NCBI GenBank assembly: GCA_039186435.1
Contig: JBCDAA010000002.1
Location: 1 to 64,000 of the forward strand
DNA length: 64,000 bases
Source of the DNA: JALVDI01 sp039186435
GTDB taxonomy: Bacteria > Myxococcota_A > Polyangia > Polyangiales > Houyiibacteriaceae
Direction of reading: 5' to 3'
The position numbers were made by a program, and so were the translations under genes. The notes below the pieces were generated by a model, which saw nothing but the letters and a program-made list of their open reading frames with translations, was not told the origin of the DNA and searched no databases. This document shows positions 1 through 7,866 of the stretch, one piece after another; positions within the stretch are counted from its first letter, which is position 1; each line of letters begins with the position of its first letter.

Positions 1-35
1 CCTTGCCCGTGCCCGTGCCCGTGCCCGTGCCCGAT
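1..35. repeat. short hexanucleotide repeat
   Basis: About five tandem copies of CCCGTG begin the window, followed by about 80 bases with no recognisable feature up to the stop codon of the first gene. The repeat is probably intergenic; what lies to its left is not visible. Confidence 0.6.
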
Positions 36-115
36 CGCACTCGTTCGGATCCAGGCAAGCTCGGTCACGCAGCGCGTTGATGGGAGCGACAGCTCCTGCG
101 ACTACTCCGCGCCGA

Positions 116-2317
116 CTACTCGGGTAGGCCGGACCACGTGGGCGCCTGCGGACCTTCCGCCGGCTTCACTTTCACGAGGATCCCAGTGAGGCGCGCCATT
201 CCTCCCACGGGCTCGAGCGCGTCTGGCCCATCCGCGGCGAGGAGGTTTACGTTCACGCCGCGCGTTCGGCTCGCGACGCTCAGATGTTTGGCCCGCTGGT
301 GCCCCCAGCCGTGCGGCAGTGCGACCGTGCCAGGCATCAGGTCTGCGTGGCGACGAACTGGAACACGTACCGTTGCGGTTTTGCTCGATACGTCCGCAAG
401 GTCACCGTCGTTGAGCCCGCGGGCCGCTGCATCGTCCGGATGCATGTAGAGGTAGTTCGTCTGATCGCGCACGAACGCTTCGTGGTTGTGGGTCCAGCTG
501 TTGTGCGTCGTGATCGCTCGCCGCGTGATCAGCTTGAGCTCGTCTGCGACGCGCTCTTCGTGGGCAAAACTCTCTTCGATCACCCGATGGGCCAAGCGGA
601 CAAGTCGCGCCGGCGCGAGGTCGACCTTCTTGTCGTCGGTTTGCACCCGCTTGCCGAGAAAGGTCCCCGGCGCGTGGTCGTCGCGCCGCCGGCCATGCCG
701 CTCGCGCACGAGACTCTCGAAACTCCCTTGGCGCGTCGCGCGCAGGACGAGATCGAGCAAGCGTTCCTGAGGCAGAGAGGGCTGCGCCTCGCCCACGCTG
801 TGGGCGGTTTTCATGCCTTCGAAGGTCAGCTGCGCGGCGCGGGATCCAAAGATCGACACGCCAGAGGCTCGGGCAAGATCGAGGTAGATGGTCGCCTCAT
901 CGCGCTGCTCACCCTCGGGCGGCACGAGCGCGCGCGTCGCCTGAAGGTAGGGCTTGCTCTGAAGTCCGAGCATCAGCGGAAAGACAAACGGAAGATCCGG
1001 GCGCTGGGTGGGAGCGGTGCACGGAAGTACGTAATCCGCCAGAGTCGCGGTCTCGCTCGGGAGAATGTCGAGCACCACCAAGAGCTCGAGCTCCTGAAAC
1101 GCCTTCGAGAGACGCTCCGAGTTCGCCATTGTGAGAAGGGGGTTGCCGCCGGTCACAAAGAGCACGCGGACCTGGCGCTCGCCTTCGGTCAGAATCTCAT
1201 CCGCGAGCACGCCGCCGGGAAAGGTGTCGTTGGTGGACTCAAAACCACCGATTCGCGAGCGGTCTTTGCGAAGGAGCGTTCCCGTTCGTTTGCCGAACGC
1301 CGGAAAGTCGATAACGCCCTGACCCACCAGCGTGCCGCCGCGACGGTCGAGGTTGCCGCTCAGAAAGTTGAGCGTTTCCTGGAGCCAAAAGCAGAGCGCG
1401 CCGTGGCCGCCCATGTTGACGCCGGTGGAGCTGTAGAGCGCCGCGCCCTTGGCGGTTGCGTACGCGTCGACGAGGGCGCGCAGCGTGTCCGCGGGAATGC
1501 GGGTGACCGACGCGGTGCGTTCGGGCGTCCATCCCGATGCGAGAGAGGCCACTTCGTCGAAGCCGCGCGCAAAGGACGAGAGGCGCGCGCGGTCGATCCG
1601 CTCGGCGTGACGCGCGAGGTAGTCCTGCAGGAAGGAGAGGTAGAAGAAAACGTCCGTGCCGGGACGAATGAAAACGTGCTCGCCGGCGACCTTCGCGCTT
1701 TCGGTTCGGCGGGGGTCGACGAAGACGATCTTCGCGCCGCGCGCTTCCAGTTCTCGAAGGCGCGCAATGGGATTGCTGACCTGCAGAAACGACCACTTCG
1801 AGATGGCGGGGTTCGCGCCCACGACGATGAGGCACTCGGTGTGCTCCAAATCGGGAAAGGGCTGCGTGAAAGGAAAGCCGTACACGTCGGTGGCGGCAGC
1901 AAACTTATTCGCGCAGTCCTGGGTGGCCGAGCTGTACATGCTTCGGCTGCCGACGCCCGTCATGAACCCCTGTGCGAAGATGGGATGCAGCACGCCGAAG
2001 CCCGCCGCGGTGCCGACGTACATCGCGACGCGGTCAGGATGAATCGCGCGCTCTCGCCGAACGGTCTCGCCGATACGCTGAAGCGCTCGATCCCAGGAAA
2101 CGCGTACGTGTTCACCGCCGCGTCGCTCGAGCGGAAAGCGTAGACGATCCTCCGACGCGTAGAGCTCGTGTTGCTTGAGTCCTTTGACGCAGCCGTAGCC
2201 GCCGGTCGCGACGTGGTCTTTATCGGGGCGAAGGGCGACGATGCGATTGCCTTCGATGTCTGCTTCGAGGCCGCAGAGGGCTTCACAGATTCGGCAAAAG
2301 CTTGTCTCCGTTCGCAT
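116..2317 (-). CDS. molybdopterin-dependent oxidoreductase (formate dehydrogenase / Nap-like catalytic subunit)
   Basis: A cytoplasmic-looking bis-MGD molybdo- or tungsto-enzyme of about 733 residues. The N-terminus carries a [4Fe-4S] motif, Cys8-x2-Cys11-x3-Cys15-x27-Cys43. A Cys near residue 135 in SSATQDCANKF is placed like the Mo-ligating Cys of this superfamily. The C-terminal 120 residues form the dinucleotide-binding domain (TTHNSWTHNH...MHPDDAAARGL). No twin-arginine signal is seen. The substrate cannot be told: there is no electron-transfer subunit beside it. The reading frame opens further upstream with three GTG codons, but the ATG at 2317 forms a TGATG overlap with the upstream gene and is preferred. 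Confidence 0.93.
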   Translation of the reverse strand: MRTETSFCRICEALCGLEADIEGNRIVALRPDKDHVATGGYGCVKGLKQHELYASEDRLRFPLERRGGEHVRVSWDRALQRIGETVRRERAIHPDRVAMYVGTAAGFGVLHPIFAQGFMTGVGSRSMYSSATQDCANKFAAATDVYGFPFTQPFPDLEHTECLIVVGANPAISKWSFLQVSNPIARLRELEARGAKIVFVDPRRTESAKVAGEHVFIRPGTDVFFYLSFLQDYLARHAERIDRARLSSFARGFDEVASLASGWTPERTASVTRIPADTLRALVDAYATAKGAALYSSTGVNMGGHGALCFWLQETLNFLSGNLDRRGGTLVGQGVIDFPAFGKRTGTLLRKDRSRIGGFESTNDTFPGGVLADEILTEGERQVRVLFVTGGNPLLTMANSERLSKAFQELELLVVLDILPSETATLADYVLPCTAPTQRPDLPFVFPLMLGLQSKPYLQATRALVPPEGEQRDEATIYLDLARASGVSIFGSRAAQLTFEGMKTAHSVGEAQPSLPQERLLDLVLRATRQGSFESLVRERHGRRRDDHAPGTFLGKRVQTDDKKVDLAPARLVRLAHRVIEESFAHEERVADELKLITRRAITTHNSWTHNHEAFVRDQTNYLYMHPDDAAARGLNDGDLADVSSKTATVRVPVRRHADLMPGTVALPHGWGHQRAKHLSVASRTRGVNVNLLAADGPDALEPVGGMARLTGILVKVKPAEGPQAPTWSGLPE

Positions 2318-3186
2318 CACCACCACTTGTCGAGGACGGCGCCGAGCTCCTCGTCAGTGCAGTGTACGTCGACGACCTCCTTTTGTTCGAGAAGCCATTC
2401 GACGACGCGCTCGGCGCGCTCGCTTCCCCGTCCGCCCATTTCCATTGCGTCGACGAAGCCGGGAACCAGGGTTTTGAGGCCGTTTTCTTCGAGCTCAAGC
2501 CAGCCCTGCTTGATAAACGCGCCGAGCAGCTCGTTCGCGCTTTGCCGTAGCATGCTCACTTCCGCGCTCACGGTCAGGTCGGTTTCCTCACCGCCGGCAT
2601 CGAGAGCAGGGGGAAAGAGCGCGCTAAACACGCCGGGCTTGAGCTTCATGACCTCCGGCGGACCGAAGGCGCTGATCGTGTACGTGCCCTGAAGGATCTC
2701 CGTCGCGCGGCGCTCTGGATCGCGCGAGGCCACGCCATCGCCGCGAAAGCGGAACCGAACGCCCTCAAAGGGGATCGCCGCCTGAAGACGAATCGGGACG
2801 TTGGTGTCGTGGCCGTCGTCGAAGAAGACGTCGCAGGTGCCTTCGAGCTCGACGTTCAGGTGCGTCTCCTCGTGACCGACGATGCGCAGCTTCGTTTCGT
2901 AGAGCTCGCCGGACTCAACGACATACAGGGAGGCTTCCGGATCCCCGTCGCCTCGCCACGCGCCTTCCTGGTAGATCTCGAGGCCGATCAGATCACGCCA
3001 TTCGTCGCCGTCGAAAGGGAGAGCCTCGATGAGGAGCCGAGGCGCAAGTTTCTCCCGCGCGCCGGCGGAGCGCACCTCGGCGTCACTGCAGACCACTTTT
3101 AGACTCCAGAGGCCTTTCGGGCTGAGGGTGATCGCCGACCGCTTCGGGTCGACCTCAAAGGTCCAATCGTCGCCCAGGCGCAGCAT
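2317..3186 (-). CDS. hypothetical protein, 289 aa
   Basis: I do not recognise this family. The protein is acidic and soluble, without signal peptide or membrane segment. The N-terminal two thirds are rich in predicted beta strands (WTFEVDPKRSAITLSPKG). The last 70 residues look helical and could be a small winged-helix or helical-bundle domain. Its stop overlaps the start of the molybdopterin oxidoreductase (TGATG), so the two are translationally coupled. It could be an accessory protein of that enzyme, but this is inference from position only. Confidence 0.8.
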   Translation of the reverse strand: MLRLGDDWTFEVDPKRSAITLSPKGLWSLKVVCSDAEVRSAGAREKLAPRLLIEALPFDGDEWRDLIGLEIYQEGAWRGDGDPEASLYVVESGELYETKLRIVGHEETHLNVELEGTCDVFFDDGHDTNVPIRLQAAIPFEGVRFRFRGDGVASRDPERRATEILQGTYTISAFGPPEVMKLKPGVFSALFPPALDAGGEETDLTVSAEVSMLRQSANELLGAFIKQGWLELEENGLKTLVPGFVDAMEMGGRGSERAERVVEWLLEQKEVVDVHCTDEELGAVLDKWW

Positions 3187-3272
3187 CGCGTTCAGCTAGC
3201 ACCTCCGCGAGGCACGGCAAGACGGTCTGCTCACGTGGGATACGCGGCCGCGGAAATGCCCACGCGGAGCCG

Positions 3273-4115
3273 TCAGGCGAACGGCCGCAGTGCGGCGTCT
3301 ACCGAGCCTAGGTAGCCCGCGCCAAAGAGGTTCACGTGCACGAGGAGCGGATAGAGCTGGTAGAGCGAGACCCGTTCTTCGGCGCCTTCGGCGAGTGGAT
3401 AGGCTTCCTGGTAGGCATCGAAAACCCGCGCCGAAAAGCCGCCGAAGAGGCGCATCATCGCGAGGTCGACCTCCCGGTGACCACCGTAGACGGCGGGATC
3501 GATGAGGCAGGGCTGTCCGCGCTCGTCGCGGTGGAGGTTTCCGCCCCAGAGATCGCCGTGCAGGCGCGCCGGGGGTTCGGGGGGTCCGACGAGGGAATCG
3601 AGGCGCGCAAAGAGATCGTCAAAGCGTCGGCGAAGCGCGCGCGGAACGAGCGCCCCCGCTCGGTCGAGCTCTGCGCGCAGGCGATGCTCCCGATAGAACG
3701 TTGCCCAGTCGTCTTCCGGGGTGTTGCGCTGAGGGAGGCGCCCAATGAAGTTGTCGTGATCGGCGCCAAAGCTCGCGGGGGTGTTCCGATGAAGCTCGGC
3801 GAGACCGCGTCCCAGGAGCTCGTCGAAGTCGCCGACGCGCGTGCCGGGCGAAAGAAATTCCAGCACGAGTACGTTCGATCCGGCTACGACGACCTTGGGG
3901 ATCCGGAGTGGACCCACGCGTAAGAACGACAGGCCCTTCGCTTCGGCCGCGAACATGCTCCTCGGTGCGTTTCGATTTCCTTTGACGAACACGCGGCGTC
4001 CATCCGCGAGCGTGACGTCGAAGGCCTCGTTGATGTCGCCCCCGGAAAGGGCGCGCGTTTGGGTGGGCTCGCTTTGAAGGAGTTCGCTGAGCTCGTGAGC
4101 GAAGACTTCGTGCAC
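3273..4115 (-). CDS. fructosamine kinase family protein
   Basis: A 280-residue aminoglycoside-phosphotransferase-fold kinase of the fructosamine/ketosamine-3-kinase family, which phosphorylates sugar adducts on protein amines and so helps deglycation. Visible marks are the Gly-rich N-terminal strand (LSGGDINEAFDV), the ATP-lysine (VFVKGN), the catalytic loop HGDLWGGN and the metal-binding IDPAVYGGHREVDLAM. Length matches the family. Translation probably starts at GTG 4115. It sits 86 bases upstream of the 289-aa gene on the same strand and may share its transcript. Confidence 0.9.
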   Translation of the reverse strand: MHEVFAHELSELLQSEPTQTRALSGGDINEAFDVTLADGRRVFVKGNRNAPRSMFAAEAKGLSFLRVGPLRIPKVVVAGSNVLVLEFLSPGTRVGDFDELLGRGLAELHRNTPASFGADHDNFIGRLPQRNTPEDDWATFYREHRLRAELDRAGALVPRALRRRFDDLFARLDSLVGPPEPPARLHGDLWGGNLHRDERGQPCLIDPAVYGGHREVDLAMMRLFGGFSARVFDAYQEAYPLAEGAEERVSLYQLYPLLVHVNLFGAGYLGSVDAALRPFA

Positions 4116-4298
4116 GGTGAAACCCTAAACCACTCTTCCGTGGAAGGGATCTGTCCAAGCGACACATCTCTCGCGTTTCGGCCGGTCGGTTTGTGAACCC
4201 CGGGCACGGTGTGGCCGTTTCGAAGCAGGGCCGCTCACCGGCGCGCGCATTCTTACAGAAAGAGATGCGTGGCACGCCGGCTGCAGAGAACGCTCGCC

Positions 4299-4736
4299 AT
4301 GACCCACAGCCAAACGCTCGTCACATCGTTCGCGGTACTTTCGTTTCCGCTCTTGGGATGCTTCATCGACTCCGAGGAGATCGGCGCATCGCTGCCGTGC
4401 ATCGCCTGCCATCTCGAGGAGCAGCAGCCACCGATCGTTTTGGGGGACGTCGTGATTCCTGTGCAGGCCACGCATCGCATGGATCTCGGCGGCGTCTTCT
4501 CCGTGGAGCGGTCCGCTCGCTCCAACGATCACACCCTCGAGGAGAACGTGACGATCATCGGCGAGGACGTAGTGGTTCACGCGACGGTCGATGGAGTCGA
4601 CCTTGGCGACGCGCGCTCGGTCGCAATCGAAAAGGCCGCGCACGAGATTCGCTACGCGGCCGAGTTCGACGACGGTGTCACCCTCTCAGGGACGCTGTGC
4701 TTTCAGGTGGAGAATCAGCCGGCGTCTTCGCCGTGA
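4299..4736 (+). CDS. putative lipoprotein with a CxxCH motif
   Basis: A 145-residue predicted lipoprotein: hydrophobic signal, then lipobox LLGC with the acylated Cys at residue 21. Just after it lies CIACH, which fits a c-type haem attachment site, although no other cytochrome feature is clear. The rest is a small beta-rich domain with a second Cys near the end. I do not recognise the family. The ATG at 4299 is chosen because it gives the proper signal peptide. Its last seven codons and stop lie within the first copy of the 24-bp repeat that encodes the tail of the convergent gene, a 22-base antisense overlap. Confidence 0.7.
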   Translation: MTHSQTLVTSFAVLSFPLLGCFIDSEEIGASLPCIACHLEEQQPPIVLGDVVIPVQATHRMDLGGVFSVERSARSNDHTLEENVTIIGEDVVVHATVDGVDLGDARSVAIEKAAHEIRYAAEFDDGVTLSGTLCFQVENQPASSP

Positions 4737-5449
4737 TGGTGTCCTGCGTCTTCGCCGTGATGGTGTCCTGCGTCTTCGCCATGATGGTGTCCGGCGTCTT
4801 CGCCATGATGGTGTCCGGCGTCTTCGCCGTGATGGTGACCGGCGTCTTCGCCGTGATGGTGTCCTGCGTCTTCGCCGTGATGGTGTCCTGCGTCTTCGCC
4901 ATGATGGTGTCCGGCGTCTTCGCCGTGATGGTGTCCTGCGTCTTCGCCGTGATGGTGTCCGGCATCCGGGTCGCCGTGACCCGAGCTCGCGATCAGCGCG
5001 ACCAGCATGATCTCCCGCGGCGCGTCTTCACCAAAGGTCAGCATGTAGGTGTCTTCGTCGTGAAGGTGCATGCGGTGATCGGCGTCGAATACGTCCGGAC
5101 ACACGCCGTGCTGAAGCCCGCTCGTCAGGCCAACCACACTGAGGTTTTCAAGGGCATCGCGATGGCTCGTGAAGAGCGCGATGTCCGAGTGGGGAACCGC
5201 AAGCGTGAGCATTGCGTAGGCCGGCCCCGACTCCGGCAGCGTGATGCGATACATCGTTTCCCCGAAGGCGATCTGCGCCGCACTCGCACCTTCTTCGGTG
5301 GCGGACGCGGCGACGTCGACGGGCGCCGAGGACGCAACACTGCAGGAGGACATCGCCGCGCTGTCGAGCGAGCCAACCGGACGGGAGTCGCCGCTCCCAT
5401 CCGAGCAGCCGAGACCGAGAAGAATCGCGAAGGAAAGGGCAAGTCGCAT
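4715..5449 (-). CDS. His-rich repeat lipoprotein of the imelysin operon
   Basis: A 244-residue predicted lipoprotein (lipobox LGLGC, Cys15). The first 160 residues form a beta-rich domain of unknown family with three Cys. The C-terminus is ten near-perfect copies of HHHGEDAG, giving about 30 histidines in 80 residues. Such clusters bind divalent metals (Zn, Ni, Cu, Fe) in other proteins, so metal storage or presentation is likely but inferred. It is the last gene of the imelysin / di-haem / imelysin / HTTM operon, 10 bases after the HTTM gene. The tract can change length by slippage. Confidence 0.85.
   Translation of the reverse strand: MRLALSFAILLGLGCSDGSGDSRPVGSLDSAAMSSCSVASSAPVDVAASATEEGASAAQIAFGETMYRITLPESGPAYAMLTLAVPHSDIALFTSHRDALENLSVVGLTSGLQHGVCPDVFDADHRMHLHDEDTYMLTFGEDAPREIMLVALIASSGHGDPDAGHHHGEDAGHHHGEDAGHHHGEDAGHHHGEDAGHHHGEDAGHHHGEDAGHHHGEDAGHHHGEDAGHHHGEDAGHHHGEDAG
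4722..4965. repeat. 24-bp tandem repeat, ten copies
   Basis: Ten head-to-tail 24-bp units of the form GTCTTCGCCRTGATGGTG plus six variable bases, written on the plus strand. They encode the HHHGEDAG octapeptides of the minus-strand lipoprotein. Differences between units are single-base and mostly synonymous on the minus strand. The first unit also supplies the end and stop codon of the convergent plus-strand gene. Confidence 0.95.
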
Positions 5450-5459
5450 GAGGCGGACC

Positions 5460-6782
5460 CTAGCGGCCATCGCTTGACGCGCGAAGCGGCAATTCGTCGC
5501 GGTCGCGCAGCGGAACAATCCACGCCTTGGGTGCAAAACCATCCGAAACGCGACTCAGGTCAACCTCGGGGTCGATCAATTGCTGGCCGGGGCGTCCGTT
5601 GAGAGACGCCCACGCGTCCGCGCGAACCTCGACCTCACCACGTCCTTCTTCATTCCATCGATCTCTCAAGTAGTGCGCGAAACTTAAGATCAGGTCGGGC
5701 TGCGTTGGCACCATGCGCAGCTGAAGGGGCGTGAGGAACTCGCGCGGATGCACCGTCGTTTCGCCGCGTTCGCTGCGCACGAGAAAATCCACCTGCCCAA
5801 CCTTCTCCATGAGCATCACGTTCCAGGCGAAGCGATAGCCCTGCTCGTGCCAGCAGCGGTCGCCCCCGTAGAAGTGCTGCCGCAGCGGAAGCAAAAGCTG
5901 AAGGGCGAAGTGCACGCCGAGGAGTGCAAGGGCCGGGCGAGAAAGCGTGGACGGTTTGACCGCGACCGACGGCGTGGGGATGCGCTTCACGAAGCGTCGT
6001 GGCCAGCTCGGATCAAGAAAGAGCGACGCCGCAATCGTCATCAAGAGCGGAAAGATCCCGATCGGAAAGAGCAGGCCGGTCACGAGGTGGAAAACGATCA
6101 CTGCAGCGAAGGCGAGGGCGCGCGTTCGTTTCCAGAGAAGCGCGAAGGGCACAAGCAGATCGAAGAGCATGCCGGCCCAGCTCATCGCAAAGGCGAGCCA
6201 AGGTTCATCCATGACCGGCCCGACAATCGGGGCGTCCGAGTAGCGGGCGAGCCACGTCCCGAGCGGTTCGGCGCGAAGGAGCCAGTCCTCACGAATCTTC
6301 GCAGCGCCCGCAAAGACGTAGACGAGCCCAATTTGAAGTCGGAGCACACGGAGCGGCCAGCGGGGGATGGGAGCGGAGCTCTTGCGACGCGCATCGAGCG
6401 AGCCGGCGTTGCCGAGGGGCATGAAGAAGAGCAGCGCCGCTAGCACGCTGACGAGGTAGTAGTGATTGAGATAGTTCGTGCGGTCGATCAGCTCGACGTA
6501 GGTAAACGAGACAAAGAAGAGGGCGACGCTGAGGCGATAGCGATAGCCGGCCGCGATGCCGAGGGCGGAGATCCCAATGACGCCAAAGAGCATGTGCATG
6601 CCCACCGGCCCAAGGGGCTGGATGAACTCGAGCCCCGGGTAGGGGAACGTGATCGCCGGGGCGATGTAGAGGTCGTGTACCCACCCTTCGAGCTCGTAGC
6701 GAAGGACGTTGAACGCCATCGCCAACCCGAAGAGCACCCGAAATGCGATGAGCGACGCCGGATCGTGGCGCGGAGCGGTCAC
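5460..6782 (-). CDS. HTTM-domain membrane protein (vitamin K-dependent gamma-carboxylase-like)
   Basis: A 440-residue integral membrane protein of the HTTM family (horizontally transferred transmembrane domain, related to vitamin K-dependent gamma-carboxylase). About eight hydrophobic helices occupy residues 10-320. The post-membrane signature RQHFYGGDRCWHEQGYRFAW is the conserved region of the family. It sits in an iron-linked operon, 10 bases after the second imelysin. Its chemistry in bacteria is unknown, and whether it carboxylates an iron-binding partner is speculative. Confidence 0.88.
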   Translation of the reverse strand: MTAPRHDPASLIAFRVLFGLAMAFNVLRYELEGWVHDLYIAPAITFPYPGLEFIQPLGPVGMHMLFGVIGISALGIAAGYRYRLSVALFFVSFTYVELIDRTNYLNHYYLVSVLAALLFFMPLGNAGSLDARRKSSAPIPRWPLRVLRLQIGLVYVFAGAAKIREDWLLRAEPLGTWLARYSDAPIVGPVMDEPWLAFAMSWAGMLFDLLVPFALLWKRTRALAFAAVIVFHLVTGLLFPIGIFPLLMTIAASLFLDPSWPRRFVKRIPTPSVAVKPSTLSRPALALLGVHFALQLLLPLRQHFYGGDRCWHEQGYRFAWNVMLMEKVGQVDFLVRSERGETTVHPREFLTPLQLRMVPTQPDLILSFAHYLRDRWNEEGRGEVEVRADAWASLNGRPGQQLIDPEVDLSRVSDGFAPKAWIVPLRDRDELPLRASSDGR

Positions 6783-6792
6783 TAGACGTGCT

Positions 6793-7866
6793 CTAGTCGC
6801 CGTCGGTCGGATTGAACGTCACCGTCACCGAGAGCGCCCCTGCGACCTCCGTCGAGAGGAACCGTTGGAGGTCGCGGATTGCGTCGTACGCAGCGTCGAC
6901 GTCGCCCGGCGCCATGGTGATCGCGTCTCCTAGGGACGTGGGCTCCAGCGCTTCGAGTCGCGCGATGGCGGTGTCGATCCCCTCGGTCACCTGCGGGTCG
7001 AGCTCCGGTCGGCGAGAGAGCAACCAGTCACGAATGCCGACTCCATCGACGCCGTTGAAGTCGCCGCTGTAGACGTTGCGAACGCCGCGGAGAGCATCGA
7101 TGGCGTCACCGAGCGAGCGCTCCGAGAAGGGCGCCTCGAGGAGCGTGAGATCGGGGACTCGATCGTTGCGGCGACCCTGGGGCTTTCCGACCTTGAGCTC
7201 GCGCACGTTTTCGATCGTAAAGACCATTTGGTCGAAGACGACGCTCGCAGCAGCGAAGACACTTCGATAGGGCGTCGTTCCGTTGACAAGGGCTCCGCCG
7301 TGGTCGCCGCCTTCGGACGCCCAGGCGTCGACGTATTCCCCGGCTTGGCGGTGAAGATGCGCGGTCAGAGCGAGGGCATACTCGCAGCGGCGAGGCTCGG
7401 CTTGAAGCGCGGCGAGGGGATCGTCCGGGGAAAAGAGTAGGTAGCCGAGGGCGGGAAAGCCCTTCGCGCCGCTTCCCATTCCGTCGAGGGCTTCCACGCT
7501 AAGCGGAGCGCTGTCCGCGAGGACGTCGTCGACAGTGGGCGTTCGCGCCGGCCAGAAGTCGACGGTGGGCCCAAGGCGCAGCGGGTTGTCCGTGTGCGGT
7601 CCAAAGGAAAAGGGCTCGGCTTGCTTGAGCGGCGCCTTGGCGGCGCCGAATGCGTCCCGAAGTGCTGCGAATCCGGCTTCGTCGGGCGCCGCGCAGAACG
7701 CTTCAGTCGTCTGCTGGAGCGCTTCGGTCTGCACCACGAAGTCTTGGTAGGTGGGAAGGAAGACCGTGTCCGTCATCGACTGGAGCATCGCGGAACGATC
7801 GAAATTGTCGGTCGTGCCGCCATCGCTGCAGGAGAGAAGGACGAACGCTAAAAGCACGCGGTTCAT
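6793..7866 (-). CDS. imelysin family lipoprotein (second copy, degenerate motif)
   Basis: A 357-residue predicted lipoprotein (lipobox LLSC, Cys13) with the all-helical imelysin fold linked to periplasmic iron uptake (IrpA/ICMP). The usual GxHxxE metal motif is replaced here by GFPALGYLLF, so the His and Glu ligands are missing. It is the second imelysin of the operon and overlaps the di-haem gene by ATGA. A separate structural or partner role rather than direct iron binding is inferred. The start at 7866 is set by the lipoprotein signal and the overlap. Confidence 0.9.
   Translation of the reverse strand: MNRVLLAFVLLSCSDGGTTDNFDRSAMLQSMTDTVFLPTYQDFVVQTEALQQTTEAFCAAPDEAGFAALRDAFGAAKAPLKQAEPFSFGPHTDNPLRLGPTVDFWPARTPTVDDVLADSAPLSVEALDGMGSGAKGFPALGYLLFSPDDPLAALQAEPRRCEYALALTAHLHRQAGEYVDAWASEGGDHGGALVNGTTPYRSVFAAASVVFDQMVFTIENVRELKVGKPQGRRNDRVPDLTLLEAPFSERSLGDAIDALRGVRNVYSGDFNGVDGVGIRDWLLSRRPELDPQVTEGIDTAIARLEALEPTSLGDAITMAPGDVDAAYDAIRDLQRFLSTEVAGALSVTVTFNPTDGD

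Noticed and set aside
284..2143. 619-codon plus-strand open frame
   Set aside because: It is the antisense shadow of the molybdopterin oxidoreductase; high GC keeps opposite frames open, and the product shows no domain.
4722..4965. 24-bp repeats as a possible CRISPR array
   Set aside because: The units are directly adjacent with no spacers and encode a His-rich protein tail.
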